This document shows positions 8,918 through 17,381 of a stretch of DNA of 50,628 nt, piece by piece. The notes below the pieces were generated by a model that had not been told where the DNA came from, did not search any database, and saw nothing but the letters and a program-made list of their open reading frames with translations. Origin of the DNA: Arthrobacter sp. (GTDB taxonomy: Bacteria > Actinomycetota > Actinomycetes > Actinomycetales > Micrococcaceae); the NCBI RefSeq assembly GCF_031179985.1, contig NZ_JAPSHJ010000026.1:1-50628 (forward strand). Reading direction: 5' to 3'. Position 1 is the stretch's first letter; the number at the start of each line of letters is the position of its first letter. Both the position numbers and the translations under genes were made by a program.

Positions 8918-8961
8918 ATATGTAACAACTCTATTGACGAACAACATCTTTATGTTACATT
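8918..8961. promoter_or_regulatory. Divergent promoter and second split-palindrome operator (regulator gene/transporter)
   Basis: Half-sites ATGTAAC (8920-8926) and GTTACAT (8954-8960) are inverted with 27 bases between. On the plus strand TTGACG (8934-8939), a 16-base spacer and TACATT (8956-8961) form a promoter for the transporter, with one half-site on the -10 and the other upstream of the -35, the same geometry as at 8014-8057. On the minus strand TACATAT in the other half-site can serve as -10 for the regulator gene. Confidence 0.7.
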
Positions 8962-9040
8962 CAGTTGTGGGTCAGGTCACAAGTAGACCGCCCCTATCTC
9001 TGGAACACCCACAACGTCGTGTATATCACCTGGAGTCCCC

Positions 9041-10420
9041 ATGGCTTTCCCTTCGCCAGCATCCCCCTCGGTCCGTCCGCGTAAATCGGCCGCCCTCGTC
9101 ATCTTCCTCTGCTTCCTCGCCATCGTGTTCGACGGCTATGACCTCGTGATCTACGGGGCAATCGTTCCCAAGCTCCTGGCGTACGAGGCGTGGGGTCTTA
9201 CGCCCGTACAAACAGGCGCAATCGGCAGCTACGCCCTCGCCGGGATGTTCATCGGCGCGATCCTCATTGGATACCTGACGGACGTGGTGGGCCGCCGAAA
9301 GATCATGATGGTGTCCATTGCATCCTTCTCACTGCTGATGCTGCTGACGGCATGGGCACCAACTCCTGAGCTATTCGGCCTGTTCCGCTTCCTGGCAGGC
9401 CTCGGCCTGGGCGGTGTTATCCCCACGGCCATCGCCTTGACCGTCGAGTTCTCCAAGCTGAACCGCCGCAACTTCAACAACGCGTTGATGTTCTCCGGAT
9501 ATGCAGTGGGTGGCATCCTCGCCGCGCTGCTCTCCCTCGCATTCCTTCCCGCGCTTGGATTCCAAGGCATGCTGGCGCTCGGCGGCATTCCGCTCATCGC
9601 CGTCGTTCCGTTGCTCTTCAAATTCCTCCCGGAATCTCCCGCGTACCTCGCGGCCAAGGGAGAGCGCGTGCGCGCTGAACAACTCGTAGCCGACTACGGG
9701 CTGGAGCCGCTTCCGCCAACCCCGGTGAAAGGTTCCACTCCCGAAACCGGCAGATTCCGTACGCTTTTGTCCGGGCGTCTGCTCGGTGCCATGGTCCTCT
9801 TCTGCCTCGCCGGGATCTGTGGCCAGACGCTGGTCTACGGGCTGAACACCTGGCTGCCTCAGCTCATGGTTATTGCCAAGTATTCGCTTGCCTCGTCCCT
9901 TACCTTCCTTCTGACGGTGAACATCGGCGCGGTGGTTGGTGTGCTGGTGTCCTCCCGGCTCGCGGACCGCTTTGGCCCCCGGCCTGTCACGGCCATCTCG
10001 TTCGCCAGCTCCGGAGTCGCCCTGGTGCTCATGGGAACCGGCATCATGCCGCTTCCTGCCATGTACCTTCTGGTTGCTGTGGTGGGCTTCGGTTCGGTGG
10101 GCGCCCAGATCCTGGTCAACGGCTTCGTGGCAACCTACTTCTCCGGAGCAACCCGCGCCACTGCCCTTGGAATCACGCTCGGCATTGGCCGGATCGGCGC
10201 CGTGCTGGCCATTTCCGGCGGTGGCATCCTGGTGGCGGCTTCCCTGGGCAACTTCATTAACTTCTCCGTCTGGGCTATCGCGGCAGCAATCGGCGTCGTC
10301 GCAGTTTTGTCCGTCCCCCGGCTTGCGGCACCCGCTGCCACAAGTTCCACAGAGTCCACGGAGGGGACCGGTACGACGACGGCGGCCACAGCACCTTCCA
10401 AGGACGTCTTCCTCCACTGA
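9041..10420 (+). CDS. MFS transporter, aromatic acid:H+ symporter family
   Basis: A 459-residue, 12-helix major facilitator protein of the AAHS family (PcaK, BenK and GenK relatives), expected to import salicylate, gentisate or a related hydroxybenzoate across the cytoplasmic membrane. Helix 1 has FDGYDLVIYGAIVPKL, the family's acidic signature; loop 2-3 has YLTDVVGRRKIM, the MFS motif A. The last 30 residues are Thr/Ser/Ala-rich and likely cytoplasmic. ATG follows GGAG at short spacing, about 80 bases downstream of the split-palindrome promoter. Context makes salicylate or gentisate the best substrate guesses; sequence does not decide. Confidence 0.88.
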   Translation: MAFPSPASPSVRPRKSAALVIFLCFLAIVFDGYDLVIYGAIVPKLLAYEAWGLTPVQTGAIGSYALAGMFIGAILIGYLTDVVGRRKIMMVSIASFSLLMLLTAWAPTPELFGLFRFLAGLGLGGVIPTAIALTVEFSKLNRRNFNNALMFSGYAVGGILAALLSLAFLPALGFQGMLALGGIPLIAVVPLLFKFLPESPAYLAAKGERVRAEQLVADYGLEPLPPTPVKGSTPETGRFRTLLSGRLLGAMVLFCLAGICGQTLVYGLNTWLPQLMVIAKYSLASSLTFLLTVNIGAVVGVLVSSRLADRFGPRPVTAISFASSGVALVLMGTGIMPLPAMYLLVAVVGFGSVGAQILVNGFVATYFSGATRATALGITLGIGRIGAVLAISGGGILVAASLGNFINFSVWAIAAAIGVVAVLSVPRLAAPAATSSTESTEGTGTTTAATAPSKDVFLH

Positions 10421-10464
10421 TCCGGTCCGTTCACACTCATCAACAGACAACCTAAGGAGCCACC

Positions 10465-11265
10465 TTGCAAGCCCAGCTCATGTCCACCCACACCGTCGCG
10501 TCCGCAGACGGCACCACAATCGGCTACCGCAAGCTCGGATCGGGCAGCCCCATCGTTCTGGTCCACGGCAGCATGTCCACCGGTGAGCAATGGCTGGGTG
10601 TGGCCGAGCATCTGGCCCAGGCCCATACTGTCTACATCATGGACCGCCGCGGCCGCGGGCTCAGCGCCGATGCCGAGGACTACTCGCTGGGCACGGAGTC
10701 GGATGACATCAAAGCCCTGCTAGCTGTCGCCGGTGAAGGTGCCGCACTGCTGGGGCATTCCTACGGGGCAATCTGCACCCTTGAGGCAGTTCGCACGGGG
10801 GCGGCAGTCTCCTCGCTGGTGCTCTATGAGCCGCCGCTGCCCATCGATGCCCCGACAGCCGGTGCCGCTTTGGCTGACTATGCGGCTGCCGTGGAAGCCG
10901 GCGACGGGGACAAGGCCATGCGTGTAGCTGCAGAGCACTTCCTGCGGATCTCGCCCGAAGAAACCGAAGGCCTGGCCGCGTCCCCGCTGTGGGCGGGCAT
11001 GGTGGAGCTCAGCCCCACGTGGACCCGCGAGCTGAGCGAGATCGACCTGACTGCTGTTCTTGTCGAGGAGTACAGCGCGCTCAGCGTCTCGACGTTGCTG
11101 CTTGTTGGTGAGGTGAGCCCGTCCCACCTGGTGGGAGCATCACGGCACCTCGGGCAAAAGCTGCCGAACGCGACGGAGACCGTATTTCCCGGGCAGAACC
11201 ACTTTGTCCATGTGATGGATCCAGCGGGAACTGCTGAAGCGATCGCAGCTTTCCTGCGTACGTAA
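10465..11265 (+). CDS. Alpha/beta-hydrolase, substrate unknown
   Basis: A 266-residue alpha/beta-hydrolase fold protein. The oxyanion region is VLVHGSMSTGEQW, the nucleophile elbow is LLGHSYGAI (Ser about residue 95), and the catalytic histidine lies in GQNHFVHVMD near the C-terminus. The start is TTG, five bases after AAGGAG; an ATG five codons later is possible. It follows the transporter by 44 bases on the same strand and is closed by a strong terminator, so it is probably co-transcribed. A role in releasing salicylate from an ester would fit but is not shown by the sequence. Confidence 0.82.
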   Translation: MQAQLMSTHTVASADGTTIGYRKLGSGSPIVLVHGSMSTGEQWLGVAEHLAQAHTVYIMDRRGRGLSADAEDYSLGTESDDIKALLAVAGEGAALLGHSYGAICTLEAVRTGAAVSSLVLYEPPLPIDAPTAGAALADYAAAVEAGDGDKAMRVAAEHFLRISPEETEGLAASPLWAGMVELSPTWTRELSEIDLTAVLVEEYSALSVSTLLLVGEVSPSHLVGASRHLGQKLPNATETVFPGQNHFVHVMDPAGTAEAIAAFLRT

Positions 11266-11273
11266 GACTGCAG

Positions 11274-11312
11274 GGCGCACGACGGCGGGAGGTTCCGCCG
11301 TCGTGCGCCTTT
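11274..11312 (+). terminator. Rho-independent-type terminator after the transporter-hydrolase unit
   Basis: A perfect 15-bp stem, arms 11274-11288 and 11295-11309 (core ACGACGGCGG), closes a six-base loop and is followed by a short T run. It lies eight bases after the hydrolase stop. The stem core recurs in the terminator at 29942. Confidence 0.85.
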
Positions 11313-11373
11313 GCTGGAGCGATAGGATAACGTTTTCCGGTAGGCTCTTATCAGAGCTTCAGGAGGACAGAGA

Positions 11374-12249
11374 GTGTTGTCGTATCGATTGACCTTGCCG
11401 GAGGGGCCGCCCACCGCCGTCGTCATTGCCGTCCATGGCCTCGTGGAGTCGGCGGCGTGCCTGGAGGCCACCTTCCCGGACTGGGTTTCCACCGGTTGGG
11501 CAGTCCTGGCCTTGGACCTGCGCGGACACGGGAACTCGCCCCGCTGGTCAGATGAAGATCTGCAGAGGCATCCGGGAGACGTCATGGTGCAGGACGTTCT
11601 CGAAACCTTCGGCGCCCCGGAACTCCGGGTGCTGGGGAGGCTCCCTGCGTTGTATTACGGGCATTCGGCCGGGGGTGCGGTGGCCGCAGCCGTCGCAGCG
11701 GCGACTCTGCAGCATGGCAATGGAGCATTTGTTCCGGCAGGCGTACTGCTCGAGGATCCCTTTTGGCGGCTTCCCGTCACACCCTTCCAGGAGCGCAGTG
11801 TGGCCGAAAGCGCCCACGCGCACCTCATTGACGTCCAGTCAAGGACAGCTTCCGAGCGCAGGGCCATCAGGAAGCGCGAATGGCCCACCTGGAGTGCCGC
11901 TGAAATTCTCCGGAGCTGCCAGGCGCAGGAGGATTGCGATCCCCGCGTCGTTCTCAACGGCAACGTGATTCCTGCAACGCCGTGGCCGAACCTGGTTGCT
12001 GGCCTGACGGACTCCAGCGTTCCCGTCCTCATCGTGACGGGAACAGTCAGAACCGGGATCACCGACGAACACCAGCGGATTGCCCTTGCAGGGGGCGCCC
12101 GCGTCGAGGTCTTCGAGGGCGCATCACATTTCGTCCGCCGCGACATGGAGGACAGGTTCATGCGCACCGCAGGATCTTTCTTTACCGCCAGTCTCGCTGG
12201 AACTGCTCCGGCGGCTAGACCGCAGCTGCCTCTGCCCTCAGGAATGTAA
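11374..12249 (+). CDS. Alpha/beta-hydrolase, lysophospholipase-like
   Basis: A 291-residue alpha/beta-hydrolase. AVVIAVHGLVESAAC begins the fold, LALDLRGHGNSPRW is the strand-4 loop, YYGHSAGGAVAAAV is the nucleophile elbow (Ser about residue 97), and EGASHFVRRDM holds the catalytic histidine. The GTG start is seven bases after AGGAGG. It stands alone after the terminator at 11274, and its 3' end overlaps the convergent ModA-like remnant by 35 bases. No substrate can be named. It is not evidently part of either aromatic pathway. Confidence 0.8.
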   Translation: MLSYRLTLPEGPPTAVVIAVHGLVESAACLEATFPDWVSTGWAVLALDLRGHGNSPRWSDEDLQRHPGDVMVQDVLETFGAPELRVLGRLPALYYGHSAGGAVAAAVAAATLQHGNGAFVPAGVLLEDPFWRLPVTPFQERSVAESAHAHLIDVQSRTASERRAIRKREWPTWSAAEILRSCQAQEDCDPRVVLNGNVIPATPWPNLVAGLTDSSVPVLIVTGTVRTGITDEHQRIALAGGARVEVFEGASHFVRRDMEDRFMRTAGSFFTASLAGTAPAARPQLPLPSGM

Positions 12250-12700
12250 AAAGCTCGACGGCGTAACCGGTCCCCGCCGCCGCTGCAGAGCCGACCGCGT
12301 TAGGGTCCATCGCGATGGAGAAATGGGTGTGGTGCTGAACCGGGTCCGGGAGCAGTCCGGCGATCCTGACTTCCGGAACGGCCTGAAGCTCGCTCAATTG
12401 CTGAACGGCCAGGTCAGATCGCCCGTCAAGCAGCGCCAAGGCGGTAAGCCCATGATCAACTACGGCCGCCGTTTGGTTCACCTTCTCCGAGATGCCCAGC
12501 TCCCTTAATAACCGGGCAAAGTAGACGCCGCTGGGCCCGTTCCGTGAGTAGGCTACGGAACGCGCCGCCAGCAGGGCAGCGATGAGCGACTTTACGGTGG
12601 AAACGTCCGGTGGGTCGGTTCCGGGAGGAACCGCGACGCCGATGCCGGACTTAGCGAACGGCGCATTGCTCTGCTCAGACCTCAGCCGGGGCCAGGACAA
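12215..12700 (-). pseudogene. Truncated ModA-like substrate-binding protein remnant
   Basis: The readable segment (about 150 residues) resembles the C-terminal half of molybdate-type periplasmic binding proteins: SGIGVAVPPGTDPPD, then SVAYSRNGPSGVYFARLL and LAVQQLSEL. No signal peptide or N-terminal domain is present. Similarity begins right after the hydroxyquinol dioxygenase stop, with only an accidental ATG inside that gene as a start. The 3' end overlaps the opposing hydrolase by 35 bases. I read it as the tail of a binding-protein gene left after a deletion. A short functional protein is less likely. Confidence 0.6.
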
Positions 12701-13601
12701 TGTCGAACCGGGTGCGGGCCCAGTTACGGCCGGACAGGTCCCTGCCGTCGGGAGCGGGCGTACCGGGTGCCTGCAGCTCGAACCTCTTGATCAGCGAGTC
12801 CTTGACGCCGAAGACGCTGTCGCCGATGTCGATCTGCGGATCTCCCTCCACGAAGATGTGCGTCACCAGGGTCCGCAGCCCCTCGGCGACGACCATGAAA
12901 TGCAGATGGGAGGCACGGACAGGGGAACGGCCGGTTGCTTTAAGCATCTTGCCGACGGGTCCATCGTGGGGAATCGGGTAGGGAGTCGGAGTGAGGCCCC
13001 AGAACGCGTACTTGCCCTCTGGGTCCGAATAGAGGTGGGCGCGACCGGCAACCCGATGGTCGGTGTACTGGACGTCGTAAAAACCGTCTTCGTCCGCTTC
13101 CCAGACCTCGATCCGTGCTCCAGGTACGGCGCGCCCCTCGGTGTCGGTGACTGTTCCTTCAACCCAGCAGGGCTGCCCCGCCGCTTCTCCGGCGATGTCC
13201 CCGCCGATGGGGATCTCAGGGGCATCAGTGACGAAAAAAGGTCCGAAAACCGTGGCCTCGGTGGCGCTCTTGTGGGTCTGGTTGTTGATGGCGATGGTCT
13301 GCATGGAAGCGCCGAGGACATCCGAAAGCAGGATGAACTCCTGCCGGGTGTCGTCGGTAATGTGGCCGGCGGCTGTCAGGAAGGCGATGGCGGCGTTCCA
13401 TTCCTCCTCGGTCAGGCGCACTTCGCGGATGAAGGCATGCAGATGCCGGGTCAGGGACTGCATGAGCTGCTTGAGCCGCGGGTCTTCCGTTTTGTCGAAA
13501 GATGCGACGACGGTGTCCACCAGGGACTGCTCGACGGCGGCCTGCTCGGCAGTGACTTCCTGCGGAGGCAGATAACGGCTGCTTTGGGTTGTCTCAAACA
13601 T
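12675..13601 (-). CDS. Hydroxyquinol 1,2-dioxygenase (intradiol)
   Basis: A 308-residue intradiol dioxygenase expected to cleave hydroxyquinol (1,2,4-benzenetriol) to maleylacetate with Fe(III). An N-terminal helical dimerisation domain (about 1-105) precedes the beta-sandwich. Likely iron ligands are the tyrosines in GFYDVQYTD and [11 protein letters not shown] and the histidines in RASHLHFMV. Length and the [13 protein letters not shown] run match hydroxyquinol dioxygenases better than catechol ones. It overlaps the maleylacetate reductase stop by eight bases and follows that gene, so the product is handed to the next enzyme in the operon. AAGGAAG precedes the ATG. Confidence 0.92.
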   Translation of the reverse strand: MFETTQSSRYLPPQEVTAEQAAVEQSLVDTVVASFDKTEDPRLKQLMQSLTRHLHAFIREVRLTEEEWNAAIAFLTAAGHITDDTRQEFILLSDVLGASMQTIAINNQTHKSATEATVFGPFFVTDAPEIPIGGDIAGEAAGQPCWVEGTVTDTEGRAVPGARIEVWEADEDGFYDVQYTDHRVAGRAHLYSDPEGKYAFWGLTPTPYPIPHDGPVGKMLKATGRSPVRASHLHFMVVAEGLRTLVTHIFVEGDPQIDIGDSVFGVKDSLIKRFELQAPGTPAPDGRDLSGRNWARTRFDIVLAPAEV

Positions 13602-14691
13602 GGCTGGCTTCCTTGTTCCCGACTGGATCAGAGGCCGGAGTGGTTCCGGAGTATGCGGCGCGAAGGAGTTCCTCGAGGTTAGCCCCGGTAACAGGGCGGG
13701 GGTTGCCGGCAGGGATGGCGGGCAGGATCAGCTCAACTGCTTGAGGGATGTTCGCCTCCAGGAGTCCGTGTTCCTTCAGCGAAGTGGGCGCGTCCAGAGT
13801 GGAACGGAGAGCGTTGAGTCCGGTGACGGCATCGTCAGCTCCCAACGCCGCGGCAATCCGGCGCTCCGCATCTGGCGCGAACGGTGCGTTGAACGCGAGG
13901 ACATACGGCAGGACCGTGGCGTGGGTCTCCGCATGCGGCATGTTGTAGGCCCCTCCGAGGACGTGGCAGATCTTATGGTGCATTCCCGAACCGGCCGAGG
14001 CGAAGGCCACCGCTGACAGATACGCGCCGTAAAGTGCCTGCTCCCGGCCGGGAAGGTCCTGGGGATTGTCCTTGATCCGGGGAAGACCGCTGGCAAGGGC
14101 ACGAATGCCTTCGGCCCCCAGCGCCTGGTTAATTGGATCGGCCCGGGTAGCCCACATGGAATCGATGCAGTGCGCCAAGGCGTTCAGGCCAGAGGCGACC
14201 GAGAGCCGGGGCGGCAGCGAAAAGGTCAGCTCGGCGTCATAAATCACCGTTCCGGGAAGGACATTGCTGTCCACCCCCGTCGCCTTCCGGGACGCTTCCG
14301 TCAGACCCCAGACGTTGGTCGCTTCCGAGCCGGCGTACGTCGTCGGCACAGCGATGATCGGAAGCTTCGTGGTCATGGCGACCGCCTTGGCCAGCCCGGT
14401 GGTGGAACCGCCGCCAACACACACGAGCAGATCGATTCCGTGCTCGAGTGCGGCGGCGCGGGCCTTCTCTGCCTTATCGATGGGCACATGCGGTGCTACA
14501 TCCCTGTAGTAAAGGGCGACGTCGATCCCTTCGCTCACCCTCTCCGCGATGGGGGCTTCGAATTCGCTCGCAATCACCATGACCCGCGTTGCACCGAGTC
14601 GATCCACTTCGGCGCTGAGGTTTTGCGCAGCCTTCCCCGTGCCGAAGCGGATACGCTGCCCCAGGGTCACATGCTCAAAAATCAGCGTCAT
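13594..14691 (-). CDS. Maleylacetate reductase
   Basis: A 365-residue iron-alcohol-dehydrogenase-fold enzyme that should reduce maleylacetate to 3-oxoadipate with NAD(P)H. The nucleotide-binding region has [18 protein letters not shown] and [14 protein letters not shown], and the metal or active-site region has [11 protein letters not shown] and [12 protein letters not shown], all in the order usual for the family. The ATG overlaps the decarboxylase stop by one base (TAATG), and the end overlaps the dioxygenase start by eight bases. It serves hydroxyquinol catabolism here. The 3-oxoadipate formed would need CoA transfer and thiolysis genes that are not in the window. Confidence 0.93.
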   Translation of the reverse strand: MTLIFEHVTLGQRIRFGTGKAAQNLSAEVDRLGATRVMVIASEFEAPIAERVSEGIDVALYYRDVAPHVPIDKAEKARAAALEHGIDLLVCVGGGSTTGLAKAVAMTTKLPIIAVPTTYAGSEATNVWGLTEASRKATGVDSNVLPGTVIYDAELTFSLPPRLSVASGLNALAHCIDSMWATRADPINQALGAEGIRALASGLPRIKDNPQDLPGREQALYGAYLSAVAFASAGSGMHHKICHVLGGAYNMPHAETHATVLPYVLAFNAPFAPDAERRIAAALGADDAVTGLNALRSTLDAPTSLKEHGLLEANIPQAVELILPAIPAGNPRPVTGANLEELLRAAYSGTTPASDPVGNKEASHV

Positions 14692-15713
14692 TACGTGGTT
14701 TCCAGTGTCACGGCTCCGGCTGAAACCAGGGCAGTTGCCGTATCTTCACTGTTGCCCAGCCGCAAAAGCTTCTCGGCGTTCCGGAAACTGATCTTCTCGC
14801 GATCCGATTCACTGATGGGTGCGTTGTCAAGGAACCTCGCCGCATCCTCGATGGTCTCGAAGGGGTAGTCCGTTCCGAAGAGAATGTGGTCCGCACCCAC
14901 AGCAAGCATCGCGCACAGCAGCGGAGCGGGGGAACACACGCCGCTGGTGGTGATGTAGAGGTTGTCCCGAAGATATTCGGAGGGCTTTCCCTTGGCGAGT
15001 TCGATGCCGTGGTGGTTGTGGAAGTCCCACCGGGAGTCCAGCCGCCACAGGACATACGGCAGGCCTTCGCCCATGTGTCCGAGCAGCAACTTGGCGTTGG
15101 GGAAGTCGTCAAATACGCCGCCGAAAATCAGCCTGAGGGCGTGGGTAGAGGTGTCGATGCCCCAACTCCACATGGGGCCAACCAGTTCCGGATGCCCGCT
15201 CAGGACGTCGGCGGTGTCAACGCCGTTGGCCGGATGCAGATACAGCGGCACATCAAGTCCTTCCGCCATTTCCCACACGACGCGGAGCCTGGGGTCATCG
15301 AGGTACATGCCGTTGGTGTGGGCGTTGACCAGCGCGCCTTTCATGCCAAGTTCAGTGACAGCACGCTCAAGCTCCCTGGCTGCTGCCTGGGGGTCCTGCA
15401 GAGGAAGGGCGGCGAAGCCCGAGAAGCGCGTGGGACGCTCCGTCATCACCCCGGCGAGGAAGTCATTGACCGTTTTCGTCTTGGCAACCGCAGTTGCCGG
15501 GTCCTTCTCCGCCTGGATGCCGGGGGAGTTCAGGGAAAGGACCTCCATGTCGATTCCGTGAAGGTCCATTTCAGGAAGACGCTCTTCCGTGAAGTCGAGA
15601 AGGCGCCTCGAGGCATCGGCCCACGCCTGGGGCTGGGCAATGGAACTGGTGCTGGTTCCGTACCCGACAAGGTCCGGAGTGACGAAGTGTTCTTCGAGGG
15701 CAATCTTCTTCAT
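14691..15713 (-). CDS. Amidohydrolase-fold decarboxylase, probable gamma-resorcylate (2,6-dihydroxybenzoate) decarboxylase
   Basis: A 340-residue amidohydrolase-2 protein expected to decarboxylate 2,6-dihydroxybenzoate to resorcinol without cofactor other than a divalent metal. The N-terminus KKIALEEHFVTPDLVGYG supplies the first metal ligands; LLLGHMGEGLPYVLWRLDSR and ILFGTDYPFE carry the later histidine and aspartate. These strings closely follow known gamma-resorcylate decarboxylases. ATG at 15713 follows AAGGAGATCGTT, better than the upstream ATG at 15734. Hydroxyquinol genes behind it and a resorcinol-hydroxylase-like gene opposite support the assignment. A related salicylic or orsellinic acid decarboxylase is the alternative. 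Confidence 0.87.
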   Translation of the reverse strand: MKKIALEEHFVTPDLVGYGTSTSSIAQPQAWADASRRLLDFTEERLPEMDLHGIDMEVLSLNSPGIQAEKDPATAVAKTKTVNDFLAGVMTERPTRFSGFAALPLQDPQAAARELERAVTELGMKGALVNAHTNGMYLDDPRLRVVWEMAEGLDVPLYLHPANGVDTADVLSGHPELVGPMWSWGIDTSTHALRLIFGGVFDDFPNAKLLLGHMGEGLPYVLWRLDSRWDFHNHHGIELAKGKPSEYLRDNLYITTSGVCSPAPLLCAMLAVGADHILFGTDYPFETIEDAARFLDNAPISESDREKISFRNAEKLLRLGNSEDTATALVSAGAVTLETT

Positions 15714-15739
15714 AACGATCTCCTTTGGCCGCAAATCAA

Positions 15740-15782
15740 TTCACTAATATGCATTGACTTCACTAATAATGAATCTTACTCT
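15740..15782. promoter_or_regulatory. Repeats and promoter in the resorcylate divergent region
   Basis: TTCACTAATA occurs twice in direct orientation (15740-15749 and 15759-15768), 19 bases apart. The second copy also forms an inverted TTCA/TGAA element. On the plus strand TTGACT (15754-15759), 17 bases and TACTCT (15777-15782) can be a promoter for the hydroxylase gene, placing the second repeat in the spacer. The likely binder is the IclR regulator encoded at 18882, by analogy with other aromatic IclR systems. Confidence 0.5.
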
Positions 15783-15836
15783 GGCACTGTGTCAAGGATC
15801 ACAGGAGTGGTCCGATCCAGGGATTTGAGGATGACG

Positions 15837-17378
15837 ATGGAAAAATTTGATGTTGCCGTCGTGGGGTACGGCCCGGTTGGAATGGCCACGGCAGCGCTGC
15901 TGGGCCAGGCCGGACACAAGGTGGTGGTGCTGGAAAGATACTCAGGGCTCTACAATCTGCCCCGTGCCGCAATATTCGACGACGAAACCATGCGGACCTT
16001 CGCCCGCTTGGGGATCGCGCAGGAACTGCTTCCCAAGGTCAACGCCCAGCGGAATTACGAGTGGCGCAATGCCTCCGGCGAACTGCTCATCGAACACGAG
16101 TTCGCACTCAAGGGGGCCTCCGGGTGGGCGGAGTGGTACATGATGTACCAGCCTGAGCTCGAGGACGCGCTGGACCGTCTTTGCCGGTCACTGCCCAACG
16201 TGACAGTGCGGTTCAACTCACCGGTGGACGGCTACGCCGAAACCGCAGAGGGTGTGGAAGTGAACTGCCCTGACGGCGTTGTTACCGCCAGCTATGTGGT
16301 GGCGTGCGACGGCGGGAACGGCTTCACGCGCGGATGGCTTGGTTCAGAGCTGGAAGACTTCGGCTTTTCCGAACCGTGGCTGGTGTGCGATTTTCGGCTC
16401 ACCGGTGAGGTGGACCTGCCGCACGCACGCCAGGTCTGCGACCCGCGGCAGCCCCAGTCCGTTATTTCGCTGGGCCCCTCCCACCACCGCTTCAGCTTCA
16501 TGCTCGATTCTGAAGAGGCCTTCCTGGTGGAGCGGGATCCGGAGAAGGTGTGGGCACGGGTGGCGAACTACCTGTCACCGGATCAGGCAGAACTCATCCG
16601 CGTGGCCACCTACACCTTCCGGTCCCTCATTGCCGGGTCGTGGCGGCAGGGGCGGATTCTCCTGGCAGGAGATGCCGCCCACCAGATGCCGCCGTTCCTC
16701 GGACAAGGGATGTGCTCCGGGATCCGGGACGCCCAGAACCTCGCGTTTAAACTTAATCTTGTACTCACGGGCAGGGCCGAGGACACTGTTCTTGACAGCT
16801 ACCAGACCGAGCGCGAGCCCCATGTTGCGGCAGTTGTCCACAAGGGTATCGAGCTCGGCAAGGTCCAGACCATGCGTGATCCTGAGAAGGCCCGGCAGCG
16901 TGACCTCCAGCTCCTGGAAAACCGCCGGAACAATATGAAGCCGGAGAAACTGAGATTTCCGGGGCTGGGGCCGGGGTTCATGGCAACCACGGACCATCCC
17001 GCCAACGGACGGCTTTTCATCCAGGACGAGGTCCGGACTGAACGCACGTCTGCCCTGTTCGACGAAGTCTTCGGTTACGGATTCCGTCTCCTCTGCGATG
17101 CCCGGTGGTATGCGGAGGCAGCCCTGTCGACGGCAACCCTGTCCGGGGACGTCGTCGTCATTGATCCGGCCAGCGGCGACGTCAGTGGTTCCTTTGCCGA
17201 CGTCAACGGCAGTTACCTCGACTGGTTCCGGGACTACGATTGCGGCGCTGTCCTGGTCCGTCCTGATTTTTATGTGTTCGGCGCCGCCCGCACAGCCAGC
17301 GAGTACGAAGCCCTCGTCCATGAATACCAAAAAGCCTGCTCAACGATGAGCAGCACGGCAGCCTCAGTAGGAGTGTAA
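15837..17378 (+). CDS. FAD-dependent hydroxylase, probable resorcinol hydroxylase
   Basis: A 513-residue class A flavoprotein monooxygenase of the MhpA/phenol-hydroxylase-like group, expected to hydroxylate resorcinol to hydroxyquinol. FAD-binding VAVVGYGPVGMATAALLGQ opens the protein, SYVVACDGGNGFTR follows mid-protein, and ILLAGDAAHQMPPFLGQGM is the second FAD motif. A thioredoxin-like C-terminal domain (about 390-500) is present. ATG at 15837 is chosen because GAGG lies six bases upstream; the ATG two codons earlier has no spacing. It is divergent from the decarboxylase and four bases ahead of the transporter. Substrate is inferred from the pathway; the family also hydroxylates 3-hydroxyphenylpropionate. 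Confidence 0.85.
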   Translation: MEKFDVAVVGYGPVGMATAALLGQAGHKVVVLERYSGLYNLPRAAIFDDETMRTFARLGIAQELLPKVNAQRNYEWRNASGELLIEHEFALKGASGWAEWYMMYQPELEDALDRLCRSLPNVTVRFNSPVDGYAETAEGVEVNCPDGVVTASYVVACDGGNGFTRGWLGSELEDFGFSEPWLVCDFRLTGEVDLPHARQVCDPRQPQSVISLGPSHHRFSFMLDSEEAFLVERDPEKVWARVANYLSPDQAELIRVATYTFRSLIAGSWRQGRILLAGDAAHQMPPFLGQGMCSGIRDAQNLAFKLNLVLTGRAEDTVLDSYQTEREPHVAAVVHKGIELGKVQTMRDPEKARQRDLQLLENRRNNMKPEKLRFPGLGPGFMATTDHPANGRLFIQDEVRTERTSALFDEVFGYGFRLLCDARWYAEAALSTATLSGDVVVIDPASGDVSGSFADVNGSYLDWFRDYDCGAVLVRPDFYVFGAARTASEYEALVHEYQKACSTMSSTAASVGV

Positions 17379-17381
17379 GCA

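Noticed and set aside
9371..10450. A 359-residue minus-strand frame opposite the first transporter
   Set aside because: It is a GC-skew shadow full of Gly, Arg, His and Glu with no fold; the plus frame is a clear 12-helix transporter.
14886..17378. An 830-residue open frame on the plus strand covering the resorcinol hydroxylase
   Set aside because: Its first 317 codons are antisense to the decarboxylase gene and show no domain; the flavoprotein starts at 15837 with its own ribosome site.
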